A stretch of 40,282 nt of DNA, taken from assembly GCA_014800385.1 (NCBI GenBank), contig JAAVGE010000034.1:1-40282 (forward strand), written 5' to 3'. The notes below the pieces were generated by a model. That model saw nothing but the letters and a program-made list of their open reading frames with translations. It made no database searches and was not told where the DNA came from. The position numbers were made by a program, and so were the translations under genes. The stretch comes from Bacteroidales bacterium. Lineage in GTDB: Bacteria > Bacteroidota > Bacteroidia > Bacteroidales > Muribaculaceae. Numbering within the stretch: the stretch's first letter is position 1; every line of letters begins with the position of its first letter. This document shows positions 1 through 7,220 of this stretch, one piece after another.

Positions 1-130
1 AAAATGGCGTTGTGTGAACCCCTACCTATGTTATAAACCATCTGACTGCTCGTATAGAATAAAAATTGCCTGATTTTACGAATTTTACACAAAAAAGAGA
101 AGACTGCCTAACTTTGGTTGTTAGACAGCC

Positions 131-302
131 TCTGTGTTTTTTATGTGTTGTACGTTCATGGACAGCGATGTATATACGGCGGATGCTCCAGGGAGCATCC
201 CTACACTCTTGACAATCAATGCATTAACCCTGTAGGACTGCTCCATGGAGCAGCCGCATAATCTTGTATACGGCGAGGCTGCGCCTATTTTGATACACCC
301 TC
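131..302 (+). repeat. Dispersed MITE-like element, copy 1
   Basis: First of three copies of an element also found at 5117-5295 (same orientation) and 20759-20939 (inverted). It contains two palindromes: GGATGCTCC at 181-189 with its complement at 192-200, and CTGCTCC at 238-244 with its complement at 247-253. The stretches between and around them match copy 2 closely. The right end reads, on the minus strand, GAGGGTGTATCAAAATAG, the same terminal motif as copy 2. The left end has diverged and joins a hairpin (about 102-131) followed by six T's. No open reading frame is convincing inside it. The rest of bases 1-130 holds no gene I can see. Confidence 0.75.
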
Positions 303-419
303 TCTTTCAGATAAACAGATATTGAAAATCAGTTTATTCTTAGGGGCCGACTATCGGGAATTCAACAGGACACACCTTGCCCACGATTGAACAGATATTT
401 ACTGGGTCAACTGAAAATT

Positions 420-463
420 TTTACGGAAAAAATTCCGTAAATAAAAAATTATATTTACATTTG
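420..463 (+). promoter_or_regulatory. oadA promoter with overlapping palindrome
   Basis: A -7 box TACATTTG (456-463) fits the Bacteroidetes TAnnTTTG pattern. Just upstream is a perfect inverted repeat, TTTACGGAA (420-428) and TTCCGTAAA (433-441), separated by four A's. It occupies the place where a -33 box would lie, and no TTG is present at the right spacing. This suggests, by inference, that a dimeric regulator binds there and controls the gene starting at 506. Confidence 0.55.
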
Positions 464-505
464 CGAACAACTTCCTTTGAATGTTAACTGAAAATCTATA
501 AAAGT

Positions 506-2365
506 ATGGCTACAAAAAAACTACAGATCCGCGACCTCACTCTGCGTGACGGACAGCAGTCATTGTTTGCAACCCGCATGAAACAGGCGGACATCGACAA
601 ACTTCTCCCCTTCTACGAAAACGCCGGCTTCTACATCATGGAAGTATGGGGTGGCGCTGTTCCCGACTCTGTGATGCGCTATCTTGACGAATCACCCTGG
701 GACCGCCTCCGCTCAGTAAGCAAGGTAATGAAAGGCAAATCTCTTCTGTCGGCTCTTTCACGCGGTCGTAACCTCTTCGGCTATGTGCCCTACCCCAACT
801 CCGTTCTTGAAGGATTCTACAAAGAAGCGATTGCTAACGGACTGAATGTCATGCGTATTTTTGACGCTCTTAATGACATCGACAATGTCAAGGAATCAAT
901 CAAACTGATCAACGAACTGGGTGGCATCGCCGATGGTGCCGTATGCTATACCGTTGACCCCAAAGATGAGGCTCCCGCCCAGAAAGTCGGCTTCTTCGCC
1001 AAACTGTTCGGCAAGAAACCCGAAGAGCCCAAAAAGATTTTCACCGATGAATATTTCGTTGGCAAAGCCGTGGAAATGGAAAGACTCGGTGCGAAAATCA
1101 TCACATTGAAAGATATGGCTGGTCTGGTTAACCCCCTCCGTGCCGCCTCCATCATAAGCAAACTCAAAGAATCTGTCAAGGTTCCCGTTGACTTCCACAC
1201 CCACTGTACCCCCGGCTACGGTCTGGCTTCAGCACTGATGGCAGTTATCAATGGCGTGGATATTCTGGACACCAACATCTGGTGGTTCGGTGGAGGTTCA
1301 GCCGCTCCCGCAATCGAACTTATCTACATCTTCTGCAAGAAGTTAGGTATTGAAGTTGAATGTAACATGGAGGCAGTTGGTCTGATTCGCAAGGAACTGA
1401 AAGAAATACGCAAGTCACTTGCCGCATTCGACCTCCAGAAAGATCACTTCCCCATCGACTTCGATCCGCTGACCGACACTGTTCCGGTTGACATCGACGC
1501 TCAGTTTGACCGTGCCATCGCTGCGGCAAAAGCAGGTAATGAGGAGGAACTTCTTGATGCTTGCCACGCAATAGAAAACTATTTCGGCTTCCCCAAACCC
1601 AATGAAGTAGTGAAAAAAGCAGAGGTTCCCGGCGGTATGTACTCCAACATGGTAGCCCAACTCAAAGCGCTCAATGCTTCTGATCTGCTTGAGGATGCCA
1701 TGGCTCTGATTCCCAAGGTTCGCCGTGACGCAGGTCTTGTACCTCTGGTAACCCCCACCAGTCAGATTGTAGGTGCACAGGCAGTAAACCTCGCCATTGA
1801 CCGCAAAAAAGGTAATCCCGATTACTCAAACACCAGCAACCAGTTCATTTCATTAGTAAAAGGTGAATATGGCAAGACTCCCGTAGCGATTGACCCCGCT
1901 TTCCGCGAAAAAATCACCGGCAGCCCCGTGGAAAAAGCCTACGATGTCACCACATATAAGAAACCCGAAAACCCTGTGGTTGAAGGTCTTGGCGTTAAAT
2001 TAGCCTCAAATAAGGAAGAGGAACTTCTTCTCGAACTCCTCCCCAACGTTGCCAACGGCTTCCTCCGCAAACGTCGCGACGCTGAAAATGCAGCCAAGGC
2101 ACCCAAGGAAGAGGTTAAGGCAGAACCGAAACAGGAAGAAGCACCCATCACCGGTCCCACTCAGAAAGCAATGATGGGTGGTAAGATCGTGAGCATCAAC
2201 GTTAAACCCGGCGACAAGGTTAAACGTGGCGACCTTCTCCTTGTTTATGAAGCGATGAAGATGGAAAACGATGTCAACTCCGACATTGAAGGAGTGGTAA
2301 AACGTATCCTCGTTGCACCCAACGATGTCGTTGCAACCGATCAGGTGATGATTGAGTTTGAATAA
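506..2365 (+). CDS. oadA: Biotin-dependent carboxyltransferase (oxaloacetate decarboxylase alpha / pyruvate carboxylase subunit B type)
   Basis: 619 residues. The N-terminal half is the DRE-TIM-type carboxyltransferase barrel: TLRDGQQS (residues 12-19, metal-binding Asp15), KDMAGL with Lys202 as the expected carbamylated or catalytic lysine, and HTHCTPG with metal ligands His231 and His233. A conserved alpha-helical domain follows. An Ala/Pro/Glu/Lys-rich linker (about 535-556) leads to a C-terminal biotinyl domain with EAMKM and biotin attachment at Lys585. The family moves CO2 between biotin and pyruvate/oxaloacetate and works with either a membrane decarboxylase or a biotin carboxylase subunit; neither partner gene is in this window, so the exact complex cannot be decided. 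Odd point: residues about 151-181 carry a charged insert containing FFAKLFGKKPEEPKK where the family normally has a short TTSPVHT-type segment. The gene is followed by its own terminator and appears monocistronic. Confidence 0.9.
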   Translation: MATKKLQIRDLTLRDGQQSLFATRMKQADIDKLLPFYENAGFYIMEVWGGAVPDSVMRYLDESPWDRLRSVSKVMKGKSLLSALSRGRNLFGYVPYPNSVLEGFYKEAIANGLNVMRIFDALNDIDNVKESIKLINELGGIADGAVCYTVDPKDEAPAQKVGFFAKLFGKKPEEPKKIFTDEYFVGKAVEMERLGAKIITLKDMAGLVNPLRAASIISKLKESVKVPVDFHTHCTPGYGLASALMAVINGVDILDTNIWWFGGGSAAPAIELIYIFCKKLGIEVECNMEAVGLIRKELKEIRKSLAAFDLQKDHFPIDFDPLTDTVPVDIDAQFDRAIAAAKAGNEEELLDACHAIENYFGFPKPNEVVKKAEVPGGMYSNMVAQLKALNASDLLEDAMALIPKVRRDAGLVPLVTPTSQIVGAQAVNLAIDRKKGNPDYSNTSNQFISLVKGEYGKTPVAIDPAFREKITGSPVEKAYDVTTYKKPENPVVEGLGVKLASNKEEELLLELLPNVANGFLRKRRDAENAAKAPKEEVKAEPKQEEAPITGPTQKAMMGGKIVSINVKPGDKVKRGDLLLVYEAMKMENDVNSDIEGVVKRILVAPNDVVATDQVMIEFE

Positions 2366-2391
2366 TCATTCAGCATTATATAATATTTATA

Positions 2392-2426
2392 CACTCCGTG
2401 GATTCTTCCTCCACGGAGTGTTTTTT
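2392..2426 (+). terminator. Rho-independent terminator after oadA
   Basis: An 11-bp perfect stem (CACTCCGTGGA at 2392-2402 with its complement at 2410-2420), a 7-base loop, and then six T's. It lies 27 bases after the oadA stop codon. Confidence 0.9.
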
Positions 2427-2469
2427 ATACTAATATCCCATTTTATAGAAATTATTAGCAAAATTTCAT

Positions 2470-2477
2470 TATCTTTG
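2470..2477 (+). promoter_or_regulatory. -7 box of the BspA-like gene
   Basis: TATCTTTG matches TAnnTTTG exactly, 60 bases before the start codon at 2538. I could not place a convincing -33 element at the usual 19-21 base spacing. Confidence 0.45.
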
Positions 2478-2537
2478 CAAAATAAATTGCAAGTTTATCA
2501 TATTTAATCAAATAAACCAATCAAAAATTCACGATTA

Positions 2538-4892
2538 ATGAAGCACAATTACTCTAATTTTTATCGTGCGGCAGGTGTATGTTTTTGCCTGTCACTGTTT
2601 TCATCAGCATGGGCCGACACTGTGCAGGTAGGCGACCTGTTCTTTGACACAGACAACACAGCAAAAACCGCTACCGTGATCAAGGATGACTCATACGCCA
2701 GCCTGACATCGGTGACAATCCCCGGCAAAGTGACTGTAAGCAACACCGATTACACCGTTACTGCCGTGGGCGTTTCAGCCTTTGAAAAATGCAACAGCAT
2801 CACCACTCTTAAATTTGACGAGGGTGTGACACTCATTGGCGAAAAGGCGTTCTACATGTGTAAAGGTCTGACCTCAGTTTTGTTCCCCACAACCCTGACT
2901 ACCGTTGACAAAAGTGCCTTCGCAAGTTGTTCGGCTCTGACCAAACTCGTGCTTCCTGCCAACCTCACCACAATCAACAACTCCGGCTTCAGCAATTGCA
3001 CAAAACTGGTTGAAATATCACTCCCCGGTTCACTCAAAAAACTCACCGACAACGCCTTCAACGGTGCATCAGCACTTAAGACCGTCAACTTCGCCGAAGG
3101 TCTGGAGGTTATTGAAAACAATGCCTTCTACGGCAGCGGACTGGAGACTGTCACCCTCCCCTCAACCGTCAAATCTCTTGGCGTAGGAGCATTCAGCAAC
3201 AGCACCAAACTCAAAACCATAACCCTTCCCGAAGGTCTCACCTCGCTGGGCGACCAGGCGTTCTACAAATGTAACGCCCTTGAACAGGCTAAATTCCCCT
3301 CAACGCTTGAGTCAATCGGCAACGCCACTTTCTACGAATGTAAAGCGCTGAACGGCGTCACCTTCCCCACCGCAATAAAGAGCATCAACGACAATGCATT
3401 CTACGGCTGTACCTCACTGACATCCATCATGTGGCCCGAGGCACTCACCTCAATCAACAACAACATGTTCTACGGCTGCAGCGCGCTGGCCGACATCAAA
3501 CTGCACGACGGAATCACATTTATCGGCAAAAGTGCATTTCGCGACAATGCTTTTACCACAATTAAACTCCCCTCAAAACTCACAGAAATCAGCGATGGAT
3601 TGTTCTACGGCTGCGAAAACATGACTTCACTTGAAATTCCCGAATCAGTCACAACCATAGGTACCAACGCATTCCGCAACACCGGCCTGATTGAACTCAA
3701 CATTTCCGCAAACGTAACTTCATTAGGAAGTAGCATGATCACCGGTTGCATTGACCTGCAGCGCGTGAATATTGCCGAAAACAACCCCAACTATGCCGAC
3801 ATCGACGGTGTGGTATTCAACAAGGAGAAAACCCTGCTCCGCGCATATCCCGGCGGTAAAGGTGGTGAATATGTCATGCCTGAATCAACCACCGACGTGT
3901 TCCAATACGCCTTCAACCAGGTTACATCAATCACCGGCATCAAATTCTCCAAGAACCTCAAAACCATCGGTCTGTCTGCCTTCTACGGCTGCTCCAAACT
4001 GGAATCACTCGAGTTCTACGATGCCCTCGAAAAAATCGACGACACCGCCTTCTTCATGGACCGTGGCATCAAGTCAGTGGTCATGACCAACAACAACGCA
4101 CTCGACATCCAATTCGGTAACAACGCTTTCTCAATGCTCGGCGTAACAAAAATGCTCTTCCCCGAAGGTATTAAAAGCATCGGTGTAACCGAAACATCCA
4201 ACTACTCCATCATGGGCTCTTGCTCATCAGCAAAATGGATCAGTTTCCCCTCAACCCTTGAAGAACTCTCACCCCTCGGCTCAGGCTGCACCCTGCTGGA
4301 AGCAATCTACTGTTTCGCCGTTAATCCCCCCGTGCTGAAAGGCACCAACAAGATTACCACCTTCGCAACTATCTACGTGCCTAAAGGCTCGGCAAAAGCC
4401 TACGAAGAAGCATGGTCAGAACTCTATCCCGGCGTAAAATTTGAAGAAGTCCTCCCCGTGGCTCCCACAACCGAGGTAAGCAAAAACACCGCAAAAATCA
4501 GTTGGGAACCCTACTCCGACGATCTTTATACCGGCACCCCCGTACGCTATATCATCACTCTTGGCGACGACACCGAAGGCACAGCGATTGAAGGAGAAGC
4601 AGCATCAGCCAAAACCGTCAGCCACACCTTCAGCAATCTGCAGGACGGCACCTACAACTACACCATCAAAGGATTCTCCTCACTCGGCGAACTCTCATTC
4701 CTCCACAACGGCGAATTTGAGATAAGCACATCAGGTGTTGAAGGCGTAGCATCTGACAACGAAGTTGTGTCAGTAGAATATTTTGATGTTCAAGGCTACA
4801 AAGTGGCTAACCCCACAGCAAACACCCTCTACATCGTCCGCACCAAATATGCCGACGGCAGTGTAGAAACCACCAAAGCACTCTACAAGTAA
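2538..4892 (+). CDS. Secreted BspA-like leucine-rich-repeat protein
   Basis: 784 residues. It starts with a signal peptide of about 26 residues ending in SSAWA. Most of residues 50-610 consist of roughly twenty repeats of about 23 residues with the LRR_5 (TpLRR/BspA) pattern, e.g. IGEKAFYMCKGLTSVLFP and INDNAFYGCTSLTSIMWP. Residues about 650-735 resemble a fibronectin-III-like beta domain (VAPTTEVSKNTAKISWEPYS onward). The last ~35 residues (from VEYFDVQGYKVANP) resemble the C-terminal tails of exported Bacteroidales proteins and match the tail of the CotH protein at 8346-10226. The likely location is the cell surface; BspA relatives bind host matrix proteins or other bacteria, but no ligand can be inferred here. 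It stands alone, between two terminators. Confidence 0.9.
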   Translation: MKHNYSNFYRAAGVCFCLSLFSSAWADTVQVGDLFFDTDNTAKTATVIKDDSYASLTSVTIPGKVTVSNTDYTVTAVGVSAFEKCNSITTLKFDEGVTLIGEKAFYMCKGLTSVLFPTTLTTVDKSAFASCSALTKLVLPANLTTINNSGFSNCTKLVEISLPGSLKKLTDNAFNGASALKTVNFAEGLEVIENNAFYGSGLETVTLPSTVKSLGVGAFSNSTKLKTITLPEGLTSLGDQAFYKCNALEQAKFPSTLESIGNATFYECKALNGVTFPTAIKSINDNAFYGCTSLTSIMWPEALTSINNNMFYGCSALADIKLHDGITFIGKSAFRDNAFTTIKLPSKLTEISDGLFYGCENMTSLEIPESVTTIGTNAFRNTGLIELNISANVTSLGSSMITGCIDLQRVNIAENNPNYADIDGVVFNKEKTLLRAYPGGKGGEYVMPESTTDVFQYAFNQVTSITGIKFSKNLKTIGLSAFYGCSKLESLEFYDALEKIDDTAFFMDRGIKSVVMTNNNALDIQFGNNAFSMLGVTKMLFPEGIKSIGVTETSNYSIMGSCSSAKWISFPSTLEELSPLGSGCTLLEAIYCFAVNPPVLKGTNKITTFATIYVPKGSAKAYEEAWSELYPGVKFEEVLPVAPTTEVSKNTAKISWEPYSDDLYTGTPVRYIITLGDDTEGTAIEGEAASAKTVSHTFSNLQDGTYNYTIKGFSSLGELSFLHNGEFEISTSGVEGVASDNEVVSVEYFDVQGYKVANPTANTLYIVRTKYADGSVETTKALYK

Positions 4893-4913
4893 TCCCTCGC
4901 AACACCACATATC

Positions 4914-4956
4914 AACCCCGCATGAGCAACCATCGGTTGTTTTCATGCGGGGTTTG
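4914..4956 (+). terminator. Probable terminator after the BspA-like gene
   Basis: A 12-bp stem (AACCCCGCATGA at 4914-4925 with its complement at 4943-4954) containing an inner complementary pair (GCAACC with GGTTGT). The T-tract after it is interrupted (TTTGTTGTGTT), so it is weaker than the oadA terminator. It lies 21 bases after the stop codon. Confidence 0.65.
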
Positions 4957-5116
4957 TTGTGTTCCGCCCGCAACACCATAATGCCGGGTCATGGAGTCAG
5001 ATGAAGGACATGCCGGTAGGTGTGCCGGGCAAAGTGCCCCATGTATCTTTCGGACGGATGCTTTGCGATAACGAACTCTTGTCGTTCGAACCTCGTCCTC
5101 TCTGCTAATGACAAAA

Positions 5117-5295
5117 GGGCTGTGTCATATTTTTTATGTGTTATACGTTCATGGACAGTGATGTATATTCGGCGGATGCTCCGTGGAGCATCCCTACACC
5201 CTTAACAATCAACATATTAGCCCTATAGGGCTGCTCCCTGGAGCAGCCGCATGATCCTGTATACGGCGAGGGTGCGCCTATTTTGACACACCCTC
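5117..5295 (+). repeat. Dispersed MITE-like element, copy 2 (most complete)
   Basis: This is the best preserved copy. The left end reads GGGCTGTGTCATATTTT (5117-5133). The right end, on the minus strand, reads GAGGGTGTGTCAAAATA (5279-5295), so the two ends form an imperfect terminal inverted repeat around TGTGTCA. Inside are palindromes GGATGCTCC (5174-5182) with its complement (5185-5193), and GGCTGCTCC (5229-5237) with its complement (5240-5248). It is flanked on both sides by fragments of the tRNA-associated terminator cassette described separately. Short frames through it are not believed to be genes. Confidence 0.8.
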
Positions 5296-5304
5296 CCCGA
5301 TAAT

Positions 5305-5354
5305 AACAAAAGCCGGGCGCTGATGCGCTCGGCTTTTGTGGCGGAGAGGACGAG
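5305..5354 (-). repeat. Duplicated tRNA-Ser 3' end plus terminator (copy A)
   Basis: These 50 bases repeat 5448-5496 with a single one-base indel. They comprise the terminator hairpin, the encoded CCA end and the first 13 bases of the acceptor/T-arm strand of the tRNA-Ser gene (minus strand). Beyond 5354 the match to the tRNA stops, so this is a partial duplication and not a second tRNA. Confidence 0.8.
5308..5337 (-). terminator. Second terminator-like hairpin downstream of tRNA-Ser
   Basis: Arms of 13 bases (5308-5320 and 5325-5337) with a four-base loop and one G-T position. On the minus strand the hairpin ends in TTTTGTT. It is the duplicate of the hairpin at 5451-5479. Confidence 0.6.
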
Positions 5355-5357
5355 AGT

Positions 5358-5409
5358 CTTGCTTTGCAAGCGCTTCGCGATAACTTGCTTCGCAAGCGCT
5401 TCGCGGTGA
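5358..5409. repeat. Two tandem 26-base repeats
   Basis: 5358-5383 and 5384-5409 are near-identical 26-base units beginning CTTGCTTTGCAAGCGCTTCG / CTTGCTTCGCAAGCGCTTCG. Each contains overlapping small palindromes (CTTGC/GCAAG and AAGCGCTT). They lie inside a larger inverted repeat whose arms are 5341-5354 and 5430-5443. Confidence 0.8.
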
Positions 5410-5454
5410 CGAACTCTTTTCGTTCGAACCTCGTCCTCCCCGCTAACAACAAAA
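5403..5454. repeat. Cassette fragment with T-arm-like sequence, repeated at 5065-5116
   Basis: 5403-5454 and 5065-5116 share ACGAACTCTTNTCGTTCG followed by AACCTCGTCCTC and GCTAA, differing at a few positions. The shared core resembles a tRNA T-loop and acceptor 3' strand in the plus orientation (GTTCGAACCTCGTCCTC), opposite to the real tRNA-Ser next to it. The element copy at 5117-5295 begins directly after the left fragment. Confidence 0.7.
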
Positions 5455-5479
5455 GCCGGGCGCTATGCGCTCGGCTTTT
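5451..5479 (-). terminator. Terminator of tRNA-Ser
   Basis: Arms 5451-5463 and 5467-5479 of 13 bases with one imperfect position and a three-base loop. On the minus strand the hairpin runs into TTTTGTTGTTAG immediately after the tRNA CCA end, as expected for a tRNA terminator. Confidence 0.7.
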
Positions 5480-5480
5480 G

Positions 5481-5570
5481 TGGCGGAGAGGACGAGATTC
5501 GAACTCGTGGTAGGATTACTCCTACGACAGTTTAGCAAACTGTTGGTTTCAGCCACTCACCCACCTCTCC
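5481..5570 (-). tRNA. tRNA-Ser (anticodon GCU)
   Basis: Read on the minus strand, the acceptor strand GGAGAGG (5570-5564) pairs with CCTCTCC (5491-5485), followed by discriminator G and an encoded CCA (5483-5481). The anticodon arm is ACAGT-TTGCTAA-ACTGT, giving anticodon GCT (GCU), which reads AGC/AGU serine codons. A long variable arm (GTCGTAGGAGTAATCCTACCAC region) marks it as a class II tRNA, and the T-loop has GTTCGAATC. A well-formed promoter lies 29 bases upstream. Confidence 0.96.
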
Positions 5571-5598
5571 TTAGCGTGGTTGTTCGCTGTTTGTGGTG

Positions 5599-5629
5599 CA
5601 AAGGTACGACTATTTTTTTAATCCTGCAA
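5599..5629 (-). promoter_or_regulatory. Promoter of tRNA-Ser
   Basis: On the minus strand a -33 TTG (5629-5627), exactly 20 bases, then TACCTTTG (5606-5599), a perfect TAnnTTTG box. This places the start of transcription about 20 bases before the mature 5' end. Confidence 0.75.
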
Positions 5630-5689
5630 TAGATTGACCGATTTTTTTACTGAACTTATTCATTTTTCATCTTATTTATCGCAAGTGAT

Positions 5690-5720
5690 TTTGTTAAGGG
5701 TGATTTTTTTCGTAATTTTG
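5690..5720 (+). promoter_or_regulatory. Promoter of the rhomboid operon
   Basis: TTTG at 5690-5693, 19 bases, then TAATTTTG at 5713-5720. Both boxes match the Bacteroidetes sigma-ABfr consensus. The first gene starts 32 bases after the -7 box. Confidence 0.75.
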
Positions 5721-5752
5721 CATAGAAAGTTAATTTATTTTTTGAAATTTCG

Positions 5753-6487
5753 ATGTTCCGACGATATTTTCAGGATCTGCCTCCTGTAACAAAAAATCTT
5801 CTAATAATAAACCTGATTGTCTGGGCTGTCATAAATTTGTTCAGCAGGGGTGATGTCGTGATTGAATATGGTGCGCTTTATTATTTCGGTTCACCGCTGT
5901 TCAAGCCATATCAACTTGTCACCTACATGTTTATCCAGAAAGAATTCATGCACCTGTTCTTCAATATGTTCGCTCTGTTTATGTTCGGGCGCACTTTGGA
6001 ATATGTGTTAGGCAGCAAACGTTTTTTGTTTTATTACATCAGTTGCGGCATCGGCGCCGCTCTTATCCAGATGGGGGTATTCGCCATTGCTATAGGGGAT
6101 TACGAGATACCTTCGGCTATAAGCACCGCTCTGGCTAACGGATCGGCTACTATCACGGGGATTTCCGAAACAGATTACTATGAATGGATGCGCATGGCAT
6201 CGTACTACATAAGCCCGACCATCGGAGCCTCGGGTGCTGTCTACGGCATTCTGCTCGGTTTCGGCATGCTTTTCCCGAATCAGCCCCTCTACCTTATGTT
6301 TATTCCTGTGCCTATCAAGGCTAAATGGATGGTGCTTGGTTACGGTGTTCTGGAACTGCTTCAGGGATTAGGACGCTTTCAGGGTGACAACGTGGCTCAC
6401 TTCGCCCACCTTGGCGGCATGATTATAGGATTATTCATTATTCTTTACTGGAAACGCAAGGGGATAATCGGCAATGGGTTCTATTAA
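5753..6487 (+). CDS. Rhomboid family intramembrane serine protease
   Basis: 244 residues with about six membrane segments. It has the rhomboid signatures: HLFFN with His67 and Asn71 (oxyanion region), GASG with catalytic Ser160, and AHLGG with catalytic His219. The family cuts transmembrane segments of other membrane proteins within the lipid bilayer; no substrate is evident. A loop at about 112-150, between the segment following the HxxxN motif and the Ser160 helix, is longer than in GlpG. First gene of an operon: the next rhomboid starts inside its last 14 bases, and an EEP-family gene overlaps that one by 4 bases. The start is well placed after the promoter at 5690-5720. Confidence 0.92.
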   Translation: MFRRYFQDLPPVTKNLLIINLIVWAVINLFSRGDVVIEYGALYYFGSPLFKPYQLVTYMFIQKEFMHLFFNMFALFMFGRTLEYVLGSKRFLFYYISCGIGAALIQMGVFAIAIGDYEIPSAISTALANGSATITGISETDYYEWMRMASYYISPTIGASGAVYGILLGFGMLFPNQPLYLMFIPVPIKAKWMVLGYGVLELLQGLGRFQGDNVAHFAHLGGMIIGLFIILYWKRKGIIGNGFY

Positions 6488-7220
6488 ACTGTTCCGTTCA
6501 CCGGTCGGACTGCTTATTGTAATAAATATCCTGATATTTGTGTGTATCAGGGTTTTATGCGCGACTGCCGGCGATCAGTGGCTGACCATTCCTGCTGTGT
6601 CATCGTCGTGGCAACTGTTCATCAGCAAGCCTTGGACTATCGTGACTTATATGTTCTCGCAGTTCGACGTGTGGCAGTTGGTGTTCAATATGCTCTGGCT
6701 GTGGTGGACAGGGAATATGCTTGCCTCACTTCGGGGAAATTCCAAAGTTATCATCACCTATCTTGCAGGGGGCGTTACGGGCGCACTGGCATTTATATTG
6801 TATAATATCGCTGACAGAGGGGCAGGCTCACTGATAGGAAGCAGTTGCTCGGTGCTTGCGGTGATGACATGCGTGGCGGTGGTTGCTCCGTCGCTGCCGG
6901 TCAATCTGCTGTTTTTCGGCAGAGTAAAACTTAAATGGGTGGTAGTGGTGTCGGTTCTGCTCTATGCCATAGGTAGCGATTTCAATGCTCCGGCGGCATG
7001 TGTGGCACATCTGGCAGGAGCGATAGCCGGATGTGTGGCAGGAATACTGTTGCGGCGCCGGATTAAGCCTGCCAGACGTGGGGCAAATCTTTCACTCGGT
7101 AAAGATGATGAACTGATACTCAATGGATTACTTGACAAGGTACGGCGGTCGGGCTACACTTCACTGACACCCTCCGAACGTATTCTGCTCATTGACATCA
7201 CAAAAAGAATAGGGAAATGA
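6474..7220 (+). CDS. Second, divergent rhomboid-like membrane protein
   Basis: 248 residues with six predicted membrane segments and a cytosolic tail. It is related to the preceding rhomboid but altered: the serine motif reads GSSC (probable catalytic Ser124) instead of GASG, the HxxxN motif has Gln68 in place of His with Asn72 kept, and His179 is kept in AHLAG. The Ser/His dyad is therefore present, but oxyanion stabilisation may differ, and activity is uncertain. The C-terminal ~35 residues (LLDKVRRSGYTSLTPSER) match the short C-terminal domain seen on many Bacteroidetes rhomboids. It overlaps the upstream rhomboid by 14 bases in another frame, so the two are translationally coupled and may form a pair. 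Confidence 0.85.
   Translation: MGSIKLFRSPVGLLIVINILIFVCIRVLCATAGDQWLTIPAVSSSWQLFISKPWTIVTYMFSQFDVWQLVFNMLWLWWTGNMLASLRGNSKVIITYLAGGVTGALAFILYNIADRGAGSLIGSSCSVLAVMTCVAVVAPSLPVNLLFFGRVKLKWVVVVSVLLYAIGSDFNAPAACVAHLAGAIAGCVAGILLRRRIKPARRGANLSLGKDDELILNGLLDKVRRSGYTSLTPSERILLIDITKRIGK

Noticed and set aside
5305..5354. A second tRNA-Ser gene
   Set aside because: Only the last 13 bases of the tRNA body plus CCA and terminator are duplicated; there is no anticodon arm.
5341..5443. A CRISPR array
   Set aside because: Only two 26-base units with no spacer between them, and no cas genes nearby.
5141..5452. A 103-codon minus-strand frame through the repeat and cassette region
   Set aside because: It runs across the MITE-like copy and hairpins. 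Similar peptide text at 20.8 kb follows from the repeated DNA, and no promoter or ribosome-binding site is visible.
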